Positions 45,559-54,928 of a stretch of 64,000 bases of DNA are shown here, piece by piece. The position numbers and the translations under genes were made by a program. The stretch's first letter is position 1; each line of letters starts with the position of its first letter. The DNA is from Nonomuraea glycinis (lineage in GTDB: Bacteria; Actinomycetota; Actinomycetes; Streptosporangiales; Streptosporangiaceae), in contig NZ_BMNK01000013.1 of the NCBI RefSeq assembly GCF_014646515.1, positions 186,001-250,000 of the forward strand, in the 5' to 3' direction. The notes beneath the pieces were generated by a model, which searched no databases, was not told the origin of the DNA, and was given only the letters and a program-made list of their open reading frames with translations.

Positions 45559-46137
45559 TCAGTCCTTCGTGTCGGGGGGAGGGGTGCCTGTGCCCATGAT
45601 GAGCTTGGGGGCGATCAGTTTCATCAACCCCACTACGTCGGCCTCGTTGTCGCGGCCCTTGTCGCCGCGCACGAGTTCTATCCCTAGCCGCACCTTGCCG
45701 CGTACCAGCACGGAACCCACTCGGGTCTCCATGTTGGTGTCCTTCACGTAGTAACCGAATCCGTCGGGAACTATCGCGGGCAGCTGTTTTGAGCCGTCCC
45801 GGAGTTGTTCGTCGATCTGCCCACGAGATCCGGCAGTATCGAGCATGATCCGAAGGATGGAAGGCTTGTCACCGCTGTTCTGGAAGATGGAGCAGGCGCC
45901 GATGGCAGGTCGATCCTTTGCTGCCAGATTCAGCGAGCCGGTTACCAGCGGATCACGGACGCCGGTCATTTGTTCCACGGCCGCCTTGGGAACGTAGTTG
46001 CAGATGAAGGGCGGTGCGTATGCCGTCGAAAGCGGGGATGTGCCGACCTTCTCGGCACCCTTTCCGGCGCAGGCGCTCATCCCGGTCACCGCGATCACGG
46101 TCGCCATCGTCCAGACGAATAAACTCCTCATGGTCAC
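45559..46137 (-). CDS. Lipoprotein of unknown function (DUF3558-like)
   Basis: 192 residues with a lipobox (GMSACAG, Cys about 22-23). Mature features CNYVPKAAVEQMTGV and ACSIFQN resemble actinobacterial DUF3558-type lipoproteins that share two cysteines and a C-x-L/F pattern. The start overlaps the end of the 646-residue gene (ATGA). Likely surface-anchored; role unknown, possibly tied to the WXG100-like partner. Confidence 0.7.
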   Translation of the reverse strand: MTMRSLFVWTMATVIAVTGMSACAGKGAEKVGTSPLSTAYAPPFICNYVPKAAVEQMTGVRDPLVTGSLNLAAKDRPAIGACSIFQNSGDKPSILRIMLDTAGSRGQIDEQLRDGSKQLPAIVPDGFGYYVKDTNMETRVGSVLVRGKVRLGIELVRGDKGRDNEADVVGLMKLIAPKLIMGTGTPPPDTKD

Positions 46138-48074
46138 CCGTATTTCGATATGCCGAGATCGTAGCCCTCATTGAGCCGGCTCTGAACCCCCAGCTCCAGC
46201 CACGGGTTGTTCTTCGTCTGCCGGTAAAGCCAGCTCTGATAGGCGTTCAACCGTTTCCCGGTGCCTTCGCTCATCTCATCCGGGGTCATCAGTCGGCCGT
46301 CTTCCTTTAGGAAGTTGTTGGGGGCCTTGAGCGGATCATCTCCGGGTTGGAGGTCGCTGAGCGAGGCCCACGGATGGGTTTTGGTGGGAGGGTCGGATGA
46401 GCCGAACATACCGTGGTCGAGCATGGCCTGAGCGCCGAGCTGATGAAGGAGTGATCGAGTTTGCTCCAGGGCGGTGTTGGCCTCGAACACAGCTGTTTTC
46501 TCGGCGGTGCCCTTGACGCTGTCCTCGATCATGCCTGTCCACGATCCGAGGATCGTTGACCCGATCGGCCAGGCCGCACGTTGCGGGAAGGCGAGTCCGG
46601 TGTTGACGACGGCCAGGAGGGCCTGCACATTGCGCTTCTGTGTCTCGTCCATTTCCTTGGCCAGGTCGATTTTGGCGATGTTGCCCGCGTCCATGATGAG
46701 GCCAAAGCCGGCGCCGGCCTCTTGGGCCGCGTTAGTCAGGCTTCCGGTGCCCTGCTTGGCCGCCAGCACGCCTACGCCATGGTCGAGCAGCCTGGACGCC
46801 CAAGCCGTCTGAGCCGCGGTGATGATCGCGAGGGACTTGCTGTCGGCTTTGAACGCCTCAGTCATGACGAGGCGTAGCTCTTCCTTAGAGAATTGTGCGC
46901 CCCACTCCTCCCGGCCGGGCAGGTTGGGATTGTCCTCCATGTACACGCCTGGTTTCTCGATGCCCGGCATCGCTGCGACTCGCGACATGTCGGGAATGTA
47001 GGCAGCCAAGATGCGCCCTAAGGAGAAGGGATCCACCAGTGATTTCGCGGGTTGGCCTGCCTTGATGCGCTCATATTCGTGATGGATGAGATACGAGGCG
47101 AGTTTGGCCGACACATATCCCGAGGACGGGCGCGTCTCTGACCCGCTGTGGTCCCGAAACGTGATCGTGGCCGCCTCCAGGGCCTTGCCCACCGCCTTGC
47201 CGCCGTCGCCCAGGTCGTGCACGGTCGTGTAGTACTTCAGTGTGTCGCCGCTGCTGAAGAAGCCCTGGGCGGCCGCTGGGTTCTTGCGCAGTGCCTCCAT
47301 CACGTCCGCCATCGGCTGCGGCCGGTGAGCGCTGGAGTGGATGGAACCCCGTTCAGCGGCGTCCAGTTTTCTGGCTACCTCCAGTAGGAACGTGCTGTTG
47401 TAGGTCCCGTGGGTGAGCACCCGGGCGAGTCCCCGATGCGGGCCCAGTTGCAGGTTCGCGCTCAGCCGTTGCCGCCAGTCGGAGCTGAGTTGTGCGCTGG
47501 ACGCACCAAGCGCCGTGCCGAGGGCGGCCAGCAGGCGCTGTGCGTCTTTGTCGTCCTCATTGAGCACGGCCGTAGCGGCCACTTCCTTGAACTTCTCCGG
47601 CCCCAGCGCGTTCAAGAGCTTGAGGGCGAACTGGGGGTCCTTCGCCTGATTTTCAAGCTGGGCGAGAGCCTGCTTGTTTACCGGGGAACCTTTCGCTGAT
47701 TCCCGAAGATAGATCGCCGCCGCGTACGCATCCGGGTCGTGGGAGACCTTCTTGTGCAACTCCTCATCGAATCCGATCAGACCGCTCTCGGACGACACTC
47801 TCCACGTCTCGTTCATCGCCTTGATCGTGTCGTTGCGTCGCCGCAGCTCAGGCTCCTTGCCGCGGGTCCAGATGTCCGCCTCCCGCATCGCGCTCAGTCC
47901 GGAGGCGTCCAGCTCCAGCTTCTCCAGGGCGCGCCGCACCGCAGGCTCGTTCCGCCGCAGCACGTCACCGGCTCGGGAGAACAGAAGCTCGAACCGGTCC
48001 ATTACGTCCGGGTTGATTCCGGAGTACTGGCTGTCGAACGGCTTGGGTTGAAGCTCAAGGGGCGGCTCGGTCAT
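46134..48074 (-). CDS. Large conserved hypothetical protein, probable secretion-linked
   Basis: 646 residues, mostly helical, without signal peptide. The N-terminal region (SGINPDVMDRFELLFSRAGD, AMREADIWTRG) looks like the helical hairpin domain of WXG-type effectors. The middle has a DUF6571-like repeat pattern (DPDAYAAAIYLRE, FKEVAATAVL). No catalytic motif recognised. It leads an operon with the lipoprotein and WXG100-like genes. Likely a type-VII-associated structural or effector protein; unproven. Confidence 0.65.
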   Translation of the reverse strand: MTEPPLELQPKPFDSQYSGINPDVMDRFELLFSRAGDVLRRNEPAVRRALEKLELDASGLSAMREADIWTRGKEPELRRRNDTIKAMNETWRVSSESGLIGFDEELHKKVSHDPDAYAAAIYLRESAKGSPVNKQALAQLENQAKDPQFALKLLNALGPEKFKEVAATAVLNEDDKDAQRLLAALGTALGASSAQLSSDWRQRLSANLQLGPHRGLARVLTHGTYNSTFLLEVARKLDAAERGSIHSSAHRPQPMADVMEALRKNPAAAQGFFSSGDTLKYYTTVHDLGDGGKAVGKALEAATITFRDHSGSETRPSSGYVSAKLASYLIHHEYERIKAGQPAKSLVDPFSLGRILAAYIPDMSRVAAMPGIEKPGVYMEDNPNLPGREEWGAQFSKEELRLVMTEAFKADSKSLAIITAAQTAWASRLLDHGVGVLAAKQGTGSLTNAAQEAGAGFGLIMDAGNIAKIDLAKEMDETQKRNVQALLAVVNTGLAFPQRAAWPIGSTILGSWTGMIEDSVKGTAEKTAVFEANTALEQTRSLLHQLGAQAMLDHGMFGSSDPPTKTHPWASLSDLQPGDDPLKAPNNFLKEDGRLMTPDEMSEGTGKRLNAYQSWLYRQTKNNPWLELGVQSRLNEGYDLGISKYG

Positions 48075-48422
48075 GACCGGCCTCCGGCATCTTCCGAAGA
48101 CATGCGCAGGCTATCCTCCATCCGGATCAACCCGGAGGCGTCCTGCCCGACGGATATGGGTGGGGGTTCGATGGTATGTACGCACATCGCCCTGAGGACG
48201 GTTCAACCCGATAGTGCTTCCGATTACGGTCTACCTGTGTGCGTTCCACTGCAGGCGGCCGGTCAAGGAGTGACCGTGAGCGTCGCGGCCCTTAGATGGC
48301 CTCGTATCTCTGTCTGAACTGAGGAAACGTCTCCAAGATCATCCCGACCATATCCCTGGATCATGGTCCTACGGCTGCACGTGGGTGCCCTCGGCGGCCT
48401 AGCAAGGGCCTGGAAAGCAAAA

Positions 48423-48448
48423 GACCTGCGGCTAAGAAACCGCAGGTC
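48423..48448 (-). terminator. tRNA terminator
   Basis: Perfect 9-bp stem GACCTGCGG/CCGCAGGTC with an 8-base loop. On the minus strand it is followed by TTTTGCTTTCC. It lies 28 bases past the tRNA 3' end and is a typical intrinsic terminator left at the chromosomal side of the attachment site. Confidence 0.75.
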
Positions 48449-48476
48449 AAGGAGCGAAATACCTGGTGGAGAAGAG

Positions 48477-48524
48477 TGCCCCCGGCAGGATTCGAACCTG
48501 CGGCACCCGCTTTAGGAGAGTGGG
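48477..48524 (-). tRNA. 3' half of tRNA-Arg(CCU): likely attachment-site remnant
   Basis: The minus strand reads an anticodon arm with loop CTCCTAA (anticodon CCT), a variable loop, a perfect T arm GCAGGTTCGAATCCTGC and the acceptor 3' strand GGGGGCA. The D arm and 5' acceptor strand are absent; sequence beyond 48524 does not fold into them. It cannot make a tRNA. Integrases that use tRNA genes leave such a 3' duplicate at the distal end of the inserted element. Confidence 0.75.
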
Positions 48525-49016
48525 GGCTTCAGCGTCTCCTTGAATAGTTTGAGCTGGGGTAATGGCTCGAGCCGGGGTGAGACTGAGCAAGATCATCCCC
48601 TGTGTATCCCGGCTCCGATTGCCAGCCCAACTGTCTCGCTTGGCGTCCCTCGCATGGCCCTCGATCCCACGGGGAAACGCAAGTCATCCTGCTCTCTTCG
48701 CAGCCTTGCGGACGGCTCGACGCGGAGAGATCGCTGGCGTCGTGGCTCCACCGCCTTGTAAATGTGAGCGATTGGCGGATTTGGGCCGATCTAACCGACG
48801 AGCGATTCAACTGTGATGCGAGATGATCGCCGGGGGCGGGGATCTTGTGTTACAGCCGTTCTGATGGGCAGCGGATTGCTTATGCTTGACCTCGCGATTA
48901 CCTCCGTCTCTGCCGGCCAACGAGGCGTTGGCCACAGCTATCTCAGGGATCTGTCGTAAGTAAGACATGTCTCCTGGTTTACGGACATCCCCTATTCCGG
49001 TATTCGAGAGGTCCCC
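48525..49016. other. No gene seen (492 bases), element border
   Basis: This interval begins just inside the presumed att core and runs to the helicase start. Reading frames here lack ribosome sites. GC content looks lower than in the left half of the window. No integrase or excisionase was found. Confidence 0.4.
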
Positions 49017-52000
49017 ATGCATGTGTCGGTCCGCGTCCCCTGGCATGACTCCGGCTGGAGTGGCACGGTCTGTCGTCATCCGCTCGACAATGCCTCCTGC
49101 ATCCTCTTGCATAACATCGGCAAGAAACGCGACGATCAGTATGAAGTCGAGCACGCTGGGAAGTCGCTGGACGAGCTGGACACTCGCCGGATCGCCTGCG
49201 TGGGCGAGCGCGGGACCTTCCTGAGTTCCCGACCGTACCCCATCGAGCTGGAGCACCCGTACCGGTACAACCAGGCGTTGCGCCACTTGCAGCCGACCAC
49301 CGTCACCGTACCCGCCTTCGGTGTGCAGGCGATCCCGTACTACTGGCTGCTCCGCGGGAGCATCGCGGAGGTAAGTCGTGAATACGATGTCGCCGACTTT
49401 GATGACGAGCGGGAGGAGCTGGTCGACCGGGAGCTGGGATTCACTCCCAACTGGATAATCCACGGCGACAATCAGAAGGCCTTGATCAGGCGGTTCTTTG
49501 ATGACGTCGAACCCAAGGAATCCCTGGTCTTCTTCTACATCAAGCACTCGCCCTTCGACGACCTCAAGACTGAGGGCCACTTGCTGGTGGGCGCGGCTCG
49601 GATCACTGACCTCCAGCTTCCACGACCCTGGCGGACCGACGGCCCGACCCCGTTTCCGAACTACATGTGGGAGACGGCCATGTCGCACACGCTGCGCCCC
49701 AACGGAGCCGGAGGCATCCTGCTACCGGTTACGGAGCTGGCCGAACGGCATGCGCGAGGCGAGGACGTCCAGGACCTGCTGGCCTGGGCGCCGGAAAACG
49801 GCGGCCGCGAGTTCCGCTACGCGGCAGAACATGTCTCGCACGACAGCGCCATCGACGCGTTGGAGCGGCTATTCCGCGCCGCTGAGCGCTGCCGGGAGGC
49901 TGGCTTCGACGTGCCGCACACCTCCATGGAGTGGGTGAGCGAACGTATCGGTGAGCTCTGGACGATGCGCGGCCCCTCTCCTGGGCTCGGCGCCGTCCTC
50001 GGAGCACTCCAATTCCGCTACAGCAAGCTGCTGGCCAGAGAAATCGCCCGTGTGACCTCGGAGGAAACGGATCCGTGGGAAGTACTCACCGATGCGATCT
50101 CTCGCCCGCAGCGGTACCCGCAGACCGTCTCCCGGCTGATCACGGACACGCATCGTAAGATCTGGCCCCGACTCACCCCCGATGACCTGCGCGTACTACG
50201 GCTCCTCTCGCGGTTCCAGCTCACCAGCGACCAGGCAACCATCCTGTTCCGCAACCAGGAGATCAACCTTGAGCACGAGGACCTCCTGGCCGATCCCTAT
50301 CTAGCCCACATCTGCACGATAGGGACGGCCGCGCCGGTGCCGTTCGGCACTGTAGACCGTGCATGCTTCCCGAAAGCGGACATCCGAGCCCGATTCCCTA
50401 TGGACAAGCCAACCGCAGTCACTGACCCTGACGATCCCCGACGGCTGCAGGCCCTGCTGGTGGATACGCTCGAAACTGCGGCCCAAGCAGGTGACACGGT
50501 GATGCCGATGTCCACCGCGATCCAGCGCATAGCGGAACGGCCACTGGCGGAGGTGTGCGGGATCACAGAGGAGAAGCTCGACGCACACGACCTGCACCCG
50601 GACAAGTTGACCTTCTCAATAGAATCGCCCCACTGGCCGCCCGTGGCTGGTACTCGGCTGGCGAGCGGCAGTCCCGCCTACAAGCTCGCCCGACTGGAGC
50701 TCGTCGCGCATGTCATCCGCAGCGTCGTAGATGGTCAGATGGCTCGGCCCAGACAACCGGTTCCGGAAGATCTCGCGGACGCGCTCGATCTCGTGCTGGC
50801 CGAGTACAAGTCGGAAAACGACCCCGACCCCGAAGCCGAAGAGAGGGCGTACTTGGAGAAGAAGGCCGCGCTCGCTGAGATCTTCGCAGCGCCGTTGAGC
50901 GTGTTGAACGGGCGGGCGGGAACCGGGAAAACCACCTTGATCAGGGCGTTGAAAGAGCATGAGAAGGTCCGTTCCCGAGGCATGCTGCTGCTGGCTCCGA
51001 CAGGCAAGGCTCGCGTGCAGTTGCAGACCAAGGTCCGGCATCCCGCGCAGACCATCGCCCAGTTTCTTACTAGGCATGGACGCTACCGCGATGACACCCG
51101 GTCCTATGTCCTGGCACCGGGCAGACCCAAAGCTCAGTCGTACGGGACCGTCGTCGTCGACGAGGCGTCCATGCTCACCGAGGAGCAACTGGCTGCCTTG
51201 CTGGACGCGCTTCCCATCCCCGACCGGTTGGTCCTGGTCGGTGACCCCCGCCAGCTTCCGCCTATCGGCGCCGGACGGCCCTTCGCCGACCTGATCCACC
51301 GCCTGGTGCCGCCTCCGGGTAGCGTCGGCTTCCCGCGCGTGGCGCCCGGGTACGCCGAACTCACCGAGTTGCGCCGCCAGCGGGGGAAAGTGCGGGACGA
51401 CTTGATGCTCGCCGCATGGTTCTCCGGCGATCCTGTTACTCCCGGCTTCGATGAGGTCTGGGAACGTCTGCGTGCCGGGACACCGATGGAAACCCTGGCG
51501 GCGGTCCCTTGGGACGCGTCGCGTGTGCTGGATGTCCTAGACCGCACGCTCGCCGAGGAGCAGAGCATTGCCGATCCCAAGAGCTTCGAAATCTCCTATG
51601 GGGGCGAGCTCAATGGACCATGGGTCAACTTCCGTAAAGGCGCCGCTGGGTCCTCCGAGAAGTGGCAGATCCTTGCACCTACGCGGGTTCACGGCTGGGG
51701 AACTACCGAGATCAACCGGCACCTGAAGCAGACCTTCCGCGACAAAGCCCTCAAGGATGCCCTGCGCCCAATGCGGGAACGCTGGGTCCCCAAGCCTCTC
51801 GGGGCGGAGCAGATTGTGCTCGGAGACAAGGTACTCAACAACACCAACAGCCGACGTAAGCCGTACCCTGCGGACACCGGACTGGGTTATGTAGCCAACG
51901 GCGAGATCGGCGTCGTGGTGGGCCAGGTCGGCAGGAAGGGGAGCAACCCCCGGTGGACGCAAGTCGAGTTCTCGTCGCAGTTGGGAACGGTCTACAGCTA

Positions 52001-52766
52001 CCGGGGTTTGGCGGAGGAGGACCCACCGCTGGAGCTAGCCTGGGCGATCACGATTCACAAGTCTCAGGGATCGGAGTTCCAGAAGGTCATCGTGGTGCTT
52101 CCAGGAACCGCGCACAAGCTCTCCCGAGAGATGATCTACACCGCGCTGACACGCCAGCAGGACAGAGTGACACTGCTGCACGAGTGCTCAATCGACGATC
52201 TACGGGAGCTTACTGTCTCTACGAGCTCGGAAACCGCCCGAAGACTGACCGACCTCTTCACACCGCCCGCCCCGCGGGAACTGTTTTTCCCGGACGGTGC
52301 ATCCGCCGGCGTCCTCGATGCCAAGAGAGTGCACATCACGGCACGGGGAGTGCTCGTCCGCAGTCACAGCGAGGTCATCATTGCAGATCTCTTGGACCGT
52401 ATAGCTCCTGATCGATGGGGCTACGACCAGTCGCTTACCATCGGCGGTGAAACCAAGCGCCCCGACTTCACAATCATTGGGTCAGATGGGCGGCCGATCC
52501 ACTGGGAACATCTGGAGATGTTCGGCAAGAAAGTCGATCAGAGGTGGTGGGAAGAACGCGAGCGCTGGTACAGGCAGGGTGACGTGCTGCCCCTCGAAGA
52601 GGGAGGCGGATCCGGTGGCATCCTCCTCCGCACGGACGATCTCGGTGGAGTGAACGAGCCCGAATGGACCGAACTCGCACGCCAGGCGATCGGGATCATC
52701 CCTGTCGGCCCGGTGATCCCCACTCCATCAAGGATCCGGCGTACGCCTCCTGGACAGCGCGGGTGA
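49017..52766 (+). CDS. RecD/TraA-like SF1 helicase with C-terminal PD-(D/E)xK-type nuclease
   Basis: 1249 residues from ATG 49017 (GAGAGG 5 bases before). A distinctive N-terminal module (VRVPWHDSGWSGTVCRHP, about 1-250) is followed by a helical region. The SF1B helicase core has Walker A GRAGTGKTT (about 631), Walker B VVVDEASML (about 711), a PTGKAR motif, GDPRQLPPI and late motif AITIHKSQGSEF. The C-terminal nuclease-like domain (about 1110-1210) has SEVIIADLL, KRPDFTI and WEHLEMF, a pattern seen in helicase-fused PD-(D/E)xK domains. Its stop overlaps the next gene's GTG (GTGA), giving coupled translation with an oxygenase-like and a HEPN protein. Likely a DNA-processing engine of a defence module. 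Confidence 0.85.
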   Translation: MHVSVRVPWHDSGWSGTVCRHPLDNASCILLHNIGKKRDDQYEVEHAGKSLDELDTRRIACVGERGTFLSSRPYPIELEHPYRYNQALRHLQPTTVTVPAFGVQAIPYYWLLRGSIAEVSREYDVADFDDEREELVDRELGFTPNWIIHGDNQKALIRRFFDDVEPKESLVFFYIKHSPFDDLKTEGHLLVGAARITDLQLPRPWRTDGPTPFPNYMWETAMSHTLRPNGAGGILLPVTELAERHARGEDVQDLLAWAPENGGREFRYAAEHVSHDSAIDALERLFRAAERCREAGFDVPHTSMEWVSERIGELWTMRGPSPGLGAVLGALQFRYSKLLAREIARVTSEETDPWEVLTDAISRPQRYPQTVSRLITDTHRKIWPRLTPDDLRVLRLLSRFQLTSDQATILFRNQEINLEHEDLLADPYLAHICTIGTAAPVPFGTVDRACFPKADIRARFPMDKPTAVTDPDDPRRLQALLVDTLETAAQAGDTVMPMSTAIQRIAERPLAEVCGITEEKLDAHDLHPDKLTFSIESPHWPPVAGTRLASGSPAYKLARLELVAHVIRSVVDGQMARPRQPVPEDLADALDLVLAEYKSENDPDPEAEERAYLEKKAALAEIFAAPLSVLNGRAGTGKTTLIRALKEHEKVRSRGMLLLAPTGKARVQLQTKVRHPAQTIAQFLTRHGRYRDDTRSYVLAPGRPKAQSYGTVVVDEASMLTEEQLAALLDALPIPDRLVLVGDPRQLPPIGAGRPFADLIHRLVPPPGSVGFPRVAPGYAELTELRRQRGKVRDDLMLAAWFSGDPVTPGFDEVWERLRAGTPMETLAAVPWDASRVLDVLDRTLAEEQSIADPKSFEISYGGELNGPWVNFRKGAAGSSEKWQILAPTRVHGWGTTEINRHLKQTFRDKALKDALRPMRERWVPKPLGAEQIVLGDKVLNNTNSRRKPYPADTGLGYVANGEIGVVVGQVGRKGSNPRWTQVEFSSQLGTVYSYRGLAEEDPPLELAWAITIHKSQGSEFQKVIVVLPGTAHKLSREMIYTALTRQQDRVTLLHECSIDDLRELTVSTSSETARRLTDLFTPPAPRELFFPDGASAGVLDAKRVHITARGVLVRSHSEVIIADLLDRIAPDRWGYDQSLTIGGETKRPDFTIIGSDGRPIHWEHLEMFGKKVDQRWWEERERWYRQGDVLPLEEGGGSGGILLRTDDLGGVNEPEWTELARQAIGIIPVGPVIPTPSRIRRTPPGQRG

Positions 52767-53320
52767 AGGACGAACTTGCCGTATGCGGCTTCGCGATCAT
52801 GGACGACGAAGTCGTACCGGAGATAGCTGGGCGGTGGGGAAGCCCGCAGGCGATCATTTCGCGAGAACGAGACGACTCATGGAGTTTGTCAGGGACCTAT
52901 GGCCTGAAGGCGTTTCCATGGCACACAGAGGGTGCCATCTCGTCCCGGCCGCCTCGCTGGATCGTGCTTCGAGCCCTATCGATTCCCCAGACGACGCATA
53001 CGGAGCTCCTCGATCCGGATCCGCCCCTGTTGGCCGGGTTGCGCCGCACCGTCCTGCGGGCTGTCGACCGCGCTGGACGGGTGCGGCATCTGCCTGCGGC
53101 GCTGCCGAAGGGGGGGCGTTGGCGGATTCGGTGGGATCCGCGCACCTGTGTTCCGCAAATCGGGCTGAGCCTGGAAGAGGTGGACGCCCGAGCCCCAACT
53201 GCAACCATTGAATGGCGAGAGGGACGAGTCGCCATACTCGACAACGCGCGTCTGCTCCATCGGCGTCCCGCCGTTCCAGCCGGCCGCGTTTTGGAGCGAA
53301 CGTATGTATGGAGCGAGTGA
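52763..53320 (+). CDS. 2-oxoglutarate/Fe(II) oxygenase-like protein (TauD-like)
   Basis: 185 residues from GTG 52763, which overlaps the helicase stop; the frame to ATG 52664 would add 33 residues inside the helicase gene. The jelly-roll pattern FPWHTEGAISSRPPRWIVLR supplies a H-x-E metal pair (the family usually has H-x-D/E). ILDNARLLHRRPAV supplies the distal His, and RVLERTYVW the 2OG-binding Arg. It is shorter than typical TauD enzymes (about 280). It may hydroxylate a nucleotide, amino acid or protein. Its presence inside a helicase-HEPN operon is unusual. Fe-dependence is inferred. Confidence 0.65.
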   Translation: MKDELAVCGFAIMDDEVVPEIAGRWGSPQAIISRERDDSWSLSGTYGLKAFPWHTEGAISSRPPRWIVLRALSIPQTTHTELLDPDPPLLAGLRRTVLRAVDRAGRVRHLPAALPKGGRWRIRWDPRTCVPQIGLSLEEVDARAPTATIEWREGRVAILDNARLLHRRPAVPAGRVLERTYVWSE

Positions 53321-54234
53321 TGTGGGAGTACGACGGATTTATCGCCAAGGCGCAGCTGTACTTCTCCAGGGCTGCTGACCATCGCACTGCAGATGACGGC
53401 GTGCTGGCCCATTGGCTACTGCTTGGCCTGGAGTTCCTGCTCCGCGCGCCACTCGCGAAGGTCCACCCGACCCTGCTCGCGGACATGAACGGCGAGTCGA
53501 TTATGGCTGCCGCAGGTTATCCGAAACCCAATGGGCATCCAACGTCCATTTCGCTCAAGACGGTCGTGGAACGGTTAGGTGTGATCATTCCTGGCTTCAC
53601 AAAAGAGCGTGCGGTGGACGTCACCTATCTGGCGGGCTTGCGCAACGCGGAGGCACACAGTAGCTCGTCACCGTACGAGCGAGGGGTTGAACTGTGGTTG
53701 CCGCACTTCACACGAGTAGTCGAGGCCGTGTGCGATCATCTCGAGTTGGATCCGGCGGACTTGCTCGGCGACGCCCTGCTTGATCACGGACGAGCCTTGG
53801 TCGATGCAGCGGACAAGCGGCTGGTCCATGAGGTGATGCAGAGGATCAAAGCGGCCGCCCAGGTCCGGACGAGCCTGTCTCACGAGGAGCTGATTGTGCG
53901 GCGGGCTCGTATCGGCACCATCTTCCAGGGACGGAGCGGACTCAACCTACCTCATGAGGCTGTTGAGCAGGTGCGATGCCCTGCCTGCGCCGAGGGCATC
54001 CCGCTGGAGCTAAGGTCTGTGCGCAGCACAGATGGGCGCATCGAAGAGGACTGGGTCTATCGCGACGTCGTGTACGTGGCGACGGCGTTGTTCTGCCCAG
54101 TTTGTACTCTGCGGCTGGAAGGCACTGCCGAGATCCACGCAGCTGGGATTCAGCAGCAGTATCTGCGCACCGAACGGGAGTCCTTAGAGGAGCGCTACGC
54201 AGACTACGGCGAGCCGGAATACGGCAATGATTGA
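53320..54234 (+). CDS. HEPN-domain protein with C-terminal zinc ribbon
   Basis: 304 residues from ATG 53320, which overlaps the previous stop (TGATG) and has GGAGCGA upstream. The helical N-terminal part (LAHWLLLGLEFLLRA ... LAGLRNAEAHSS) carries an R-x4-H motif (RNAEAH, about residues 109-114), the active-site signature of HEPN ribonucleases. A zinc ribbon CPAC ... CPVC lies at about 220-265. HEPN toxins cut RNA when released. Co-translation with the helicase and oxygenase suggests the effector arm of a three-protein system. RNase activity is inferred from the motif. Confidence 0.7.
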   Translation: MWEYDGFIAKAQLYFSRAADHRTADDGVLAHWLLLGLEFLLRAPLAKVHPTLLADMNGESIMAAAGYPKPNGHPTSISLKTVVERLGVIIPGFTKERAVDVTYLAGLRNAEAHSSSSPYERGVELWLPHFTRVVEAVCDHLELDPADLLGDALLDHGRALVDAADKRLVHEVMQRIKAAAQVRTSLSHEELIVRRARIGTIFQGRSGLNLPHEAVEQVRCPACAEGIPLELRSVRSTDGRIEEDWVYRDVVYVATALFCPVCTLRLEGTAEIHAAGIQQQYLRTERESLEERYADYGEPEYGND

Positions 54235-54319
54235 GGCGTCCAATAGATCCGGAAAAGTCAGCTAGATAAGCTGACAGAAGTCTGGAAGAGGAAGGTAAGT
54301 GGCGAGGTTTCGGTCGAGC

Positions 54320-54651
54320 TCTCACCGGAGCTCAAGGTTAGGCCATCCGCAGCTCGGCCCGCCGGCGTCGCTCCAGCCGCCAGTCCGGGTAATAGGAGCG
54401 GAACGCAGCTTCGGAATCGCGAGCTCGATGGTTCCCGCGCGGGTGTCCCACTCGCGCGCCCGGTAGCCGTTGCGGGAGTTGGTCCGCTCCTGGCTGCGCT
54501 GGCCGTAGGCGGCCCCGCACAGGCTGTCGGCCTCGGCCGACATCAACGCTTCGGCCATGGTCTTCACCATGGATCGCAACAGATCCGGGTCGTCGGTCTC
54601 GATCTGCTTCGCGAGCCACTGAGCAGGCGTCACACTGTTGTCTGCGGCCAT
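54320..54651 (-). pseudogene. IS256-family transposase N-terminal remnant, frameshifted
   Basis: From ATG 54651 the frame reads LAKQIETDDPDLLRSMVKTM then SLCGAAYGQRS and NSRNGYRAREWDTRAGTIEL, the signature N-terminus of IS256-type transposases. Near 54415 it shifts frame: the expected continuation YYPDWRLERRRRAEL is in the neighbouring frame, and the sequence stops about 30 residues later. The DDE core is missing. No terminal repeats found. Confidence 0.75.
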
Positions 54652-54928
54652 CGACTGATTCTCCTTCGATCTTGATCTAGCTACTCGAAGGATCACTCGA
54701 TGGCCGTCTTCATTTCACGACGCCACGCCTGTCACCAGGCCAAACTCGTACGCCACTCCTGTGGACGCAACCTTGCTGGATGCCCTTTTGTGCCATCCGG
54801 ACTGCGCGCTGATTCAACTCCGGCGGCTACCGACGCTGCGAGGGGTGAGATGAAGGAGATCGACCGACCAAGGTCTCCATCCTTTACAGCCACAGGGGCC
54901 TCCATTAATGCCGGACGGGTTCAATATG

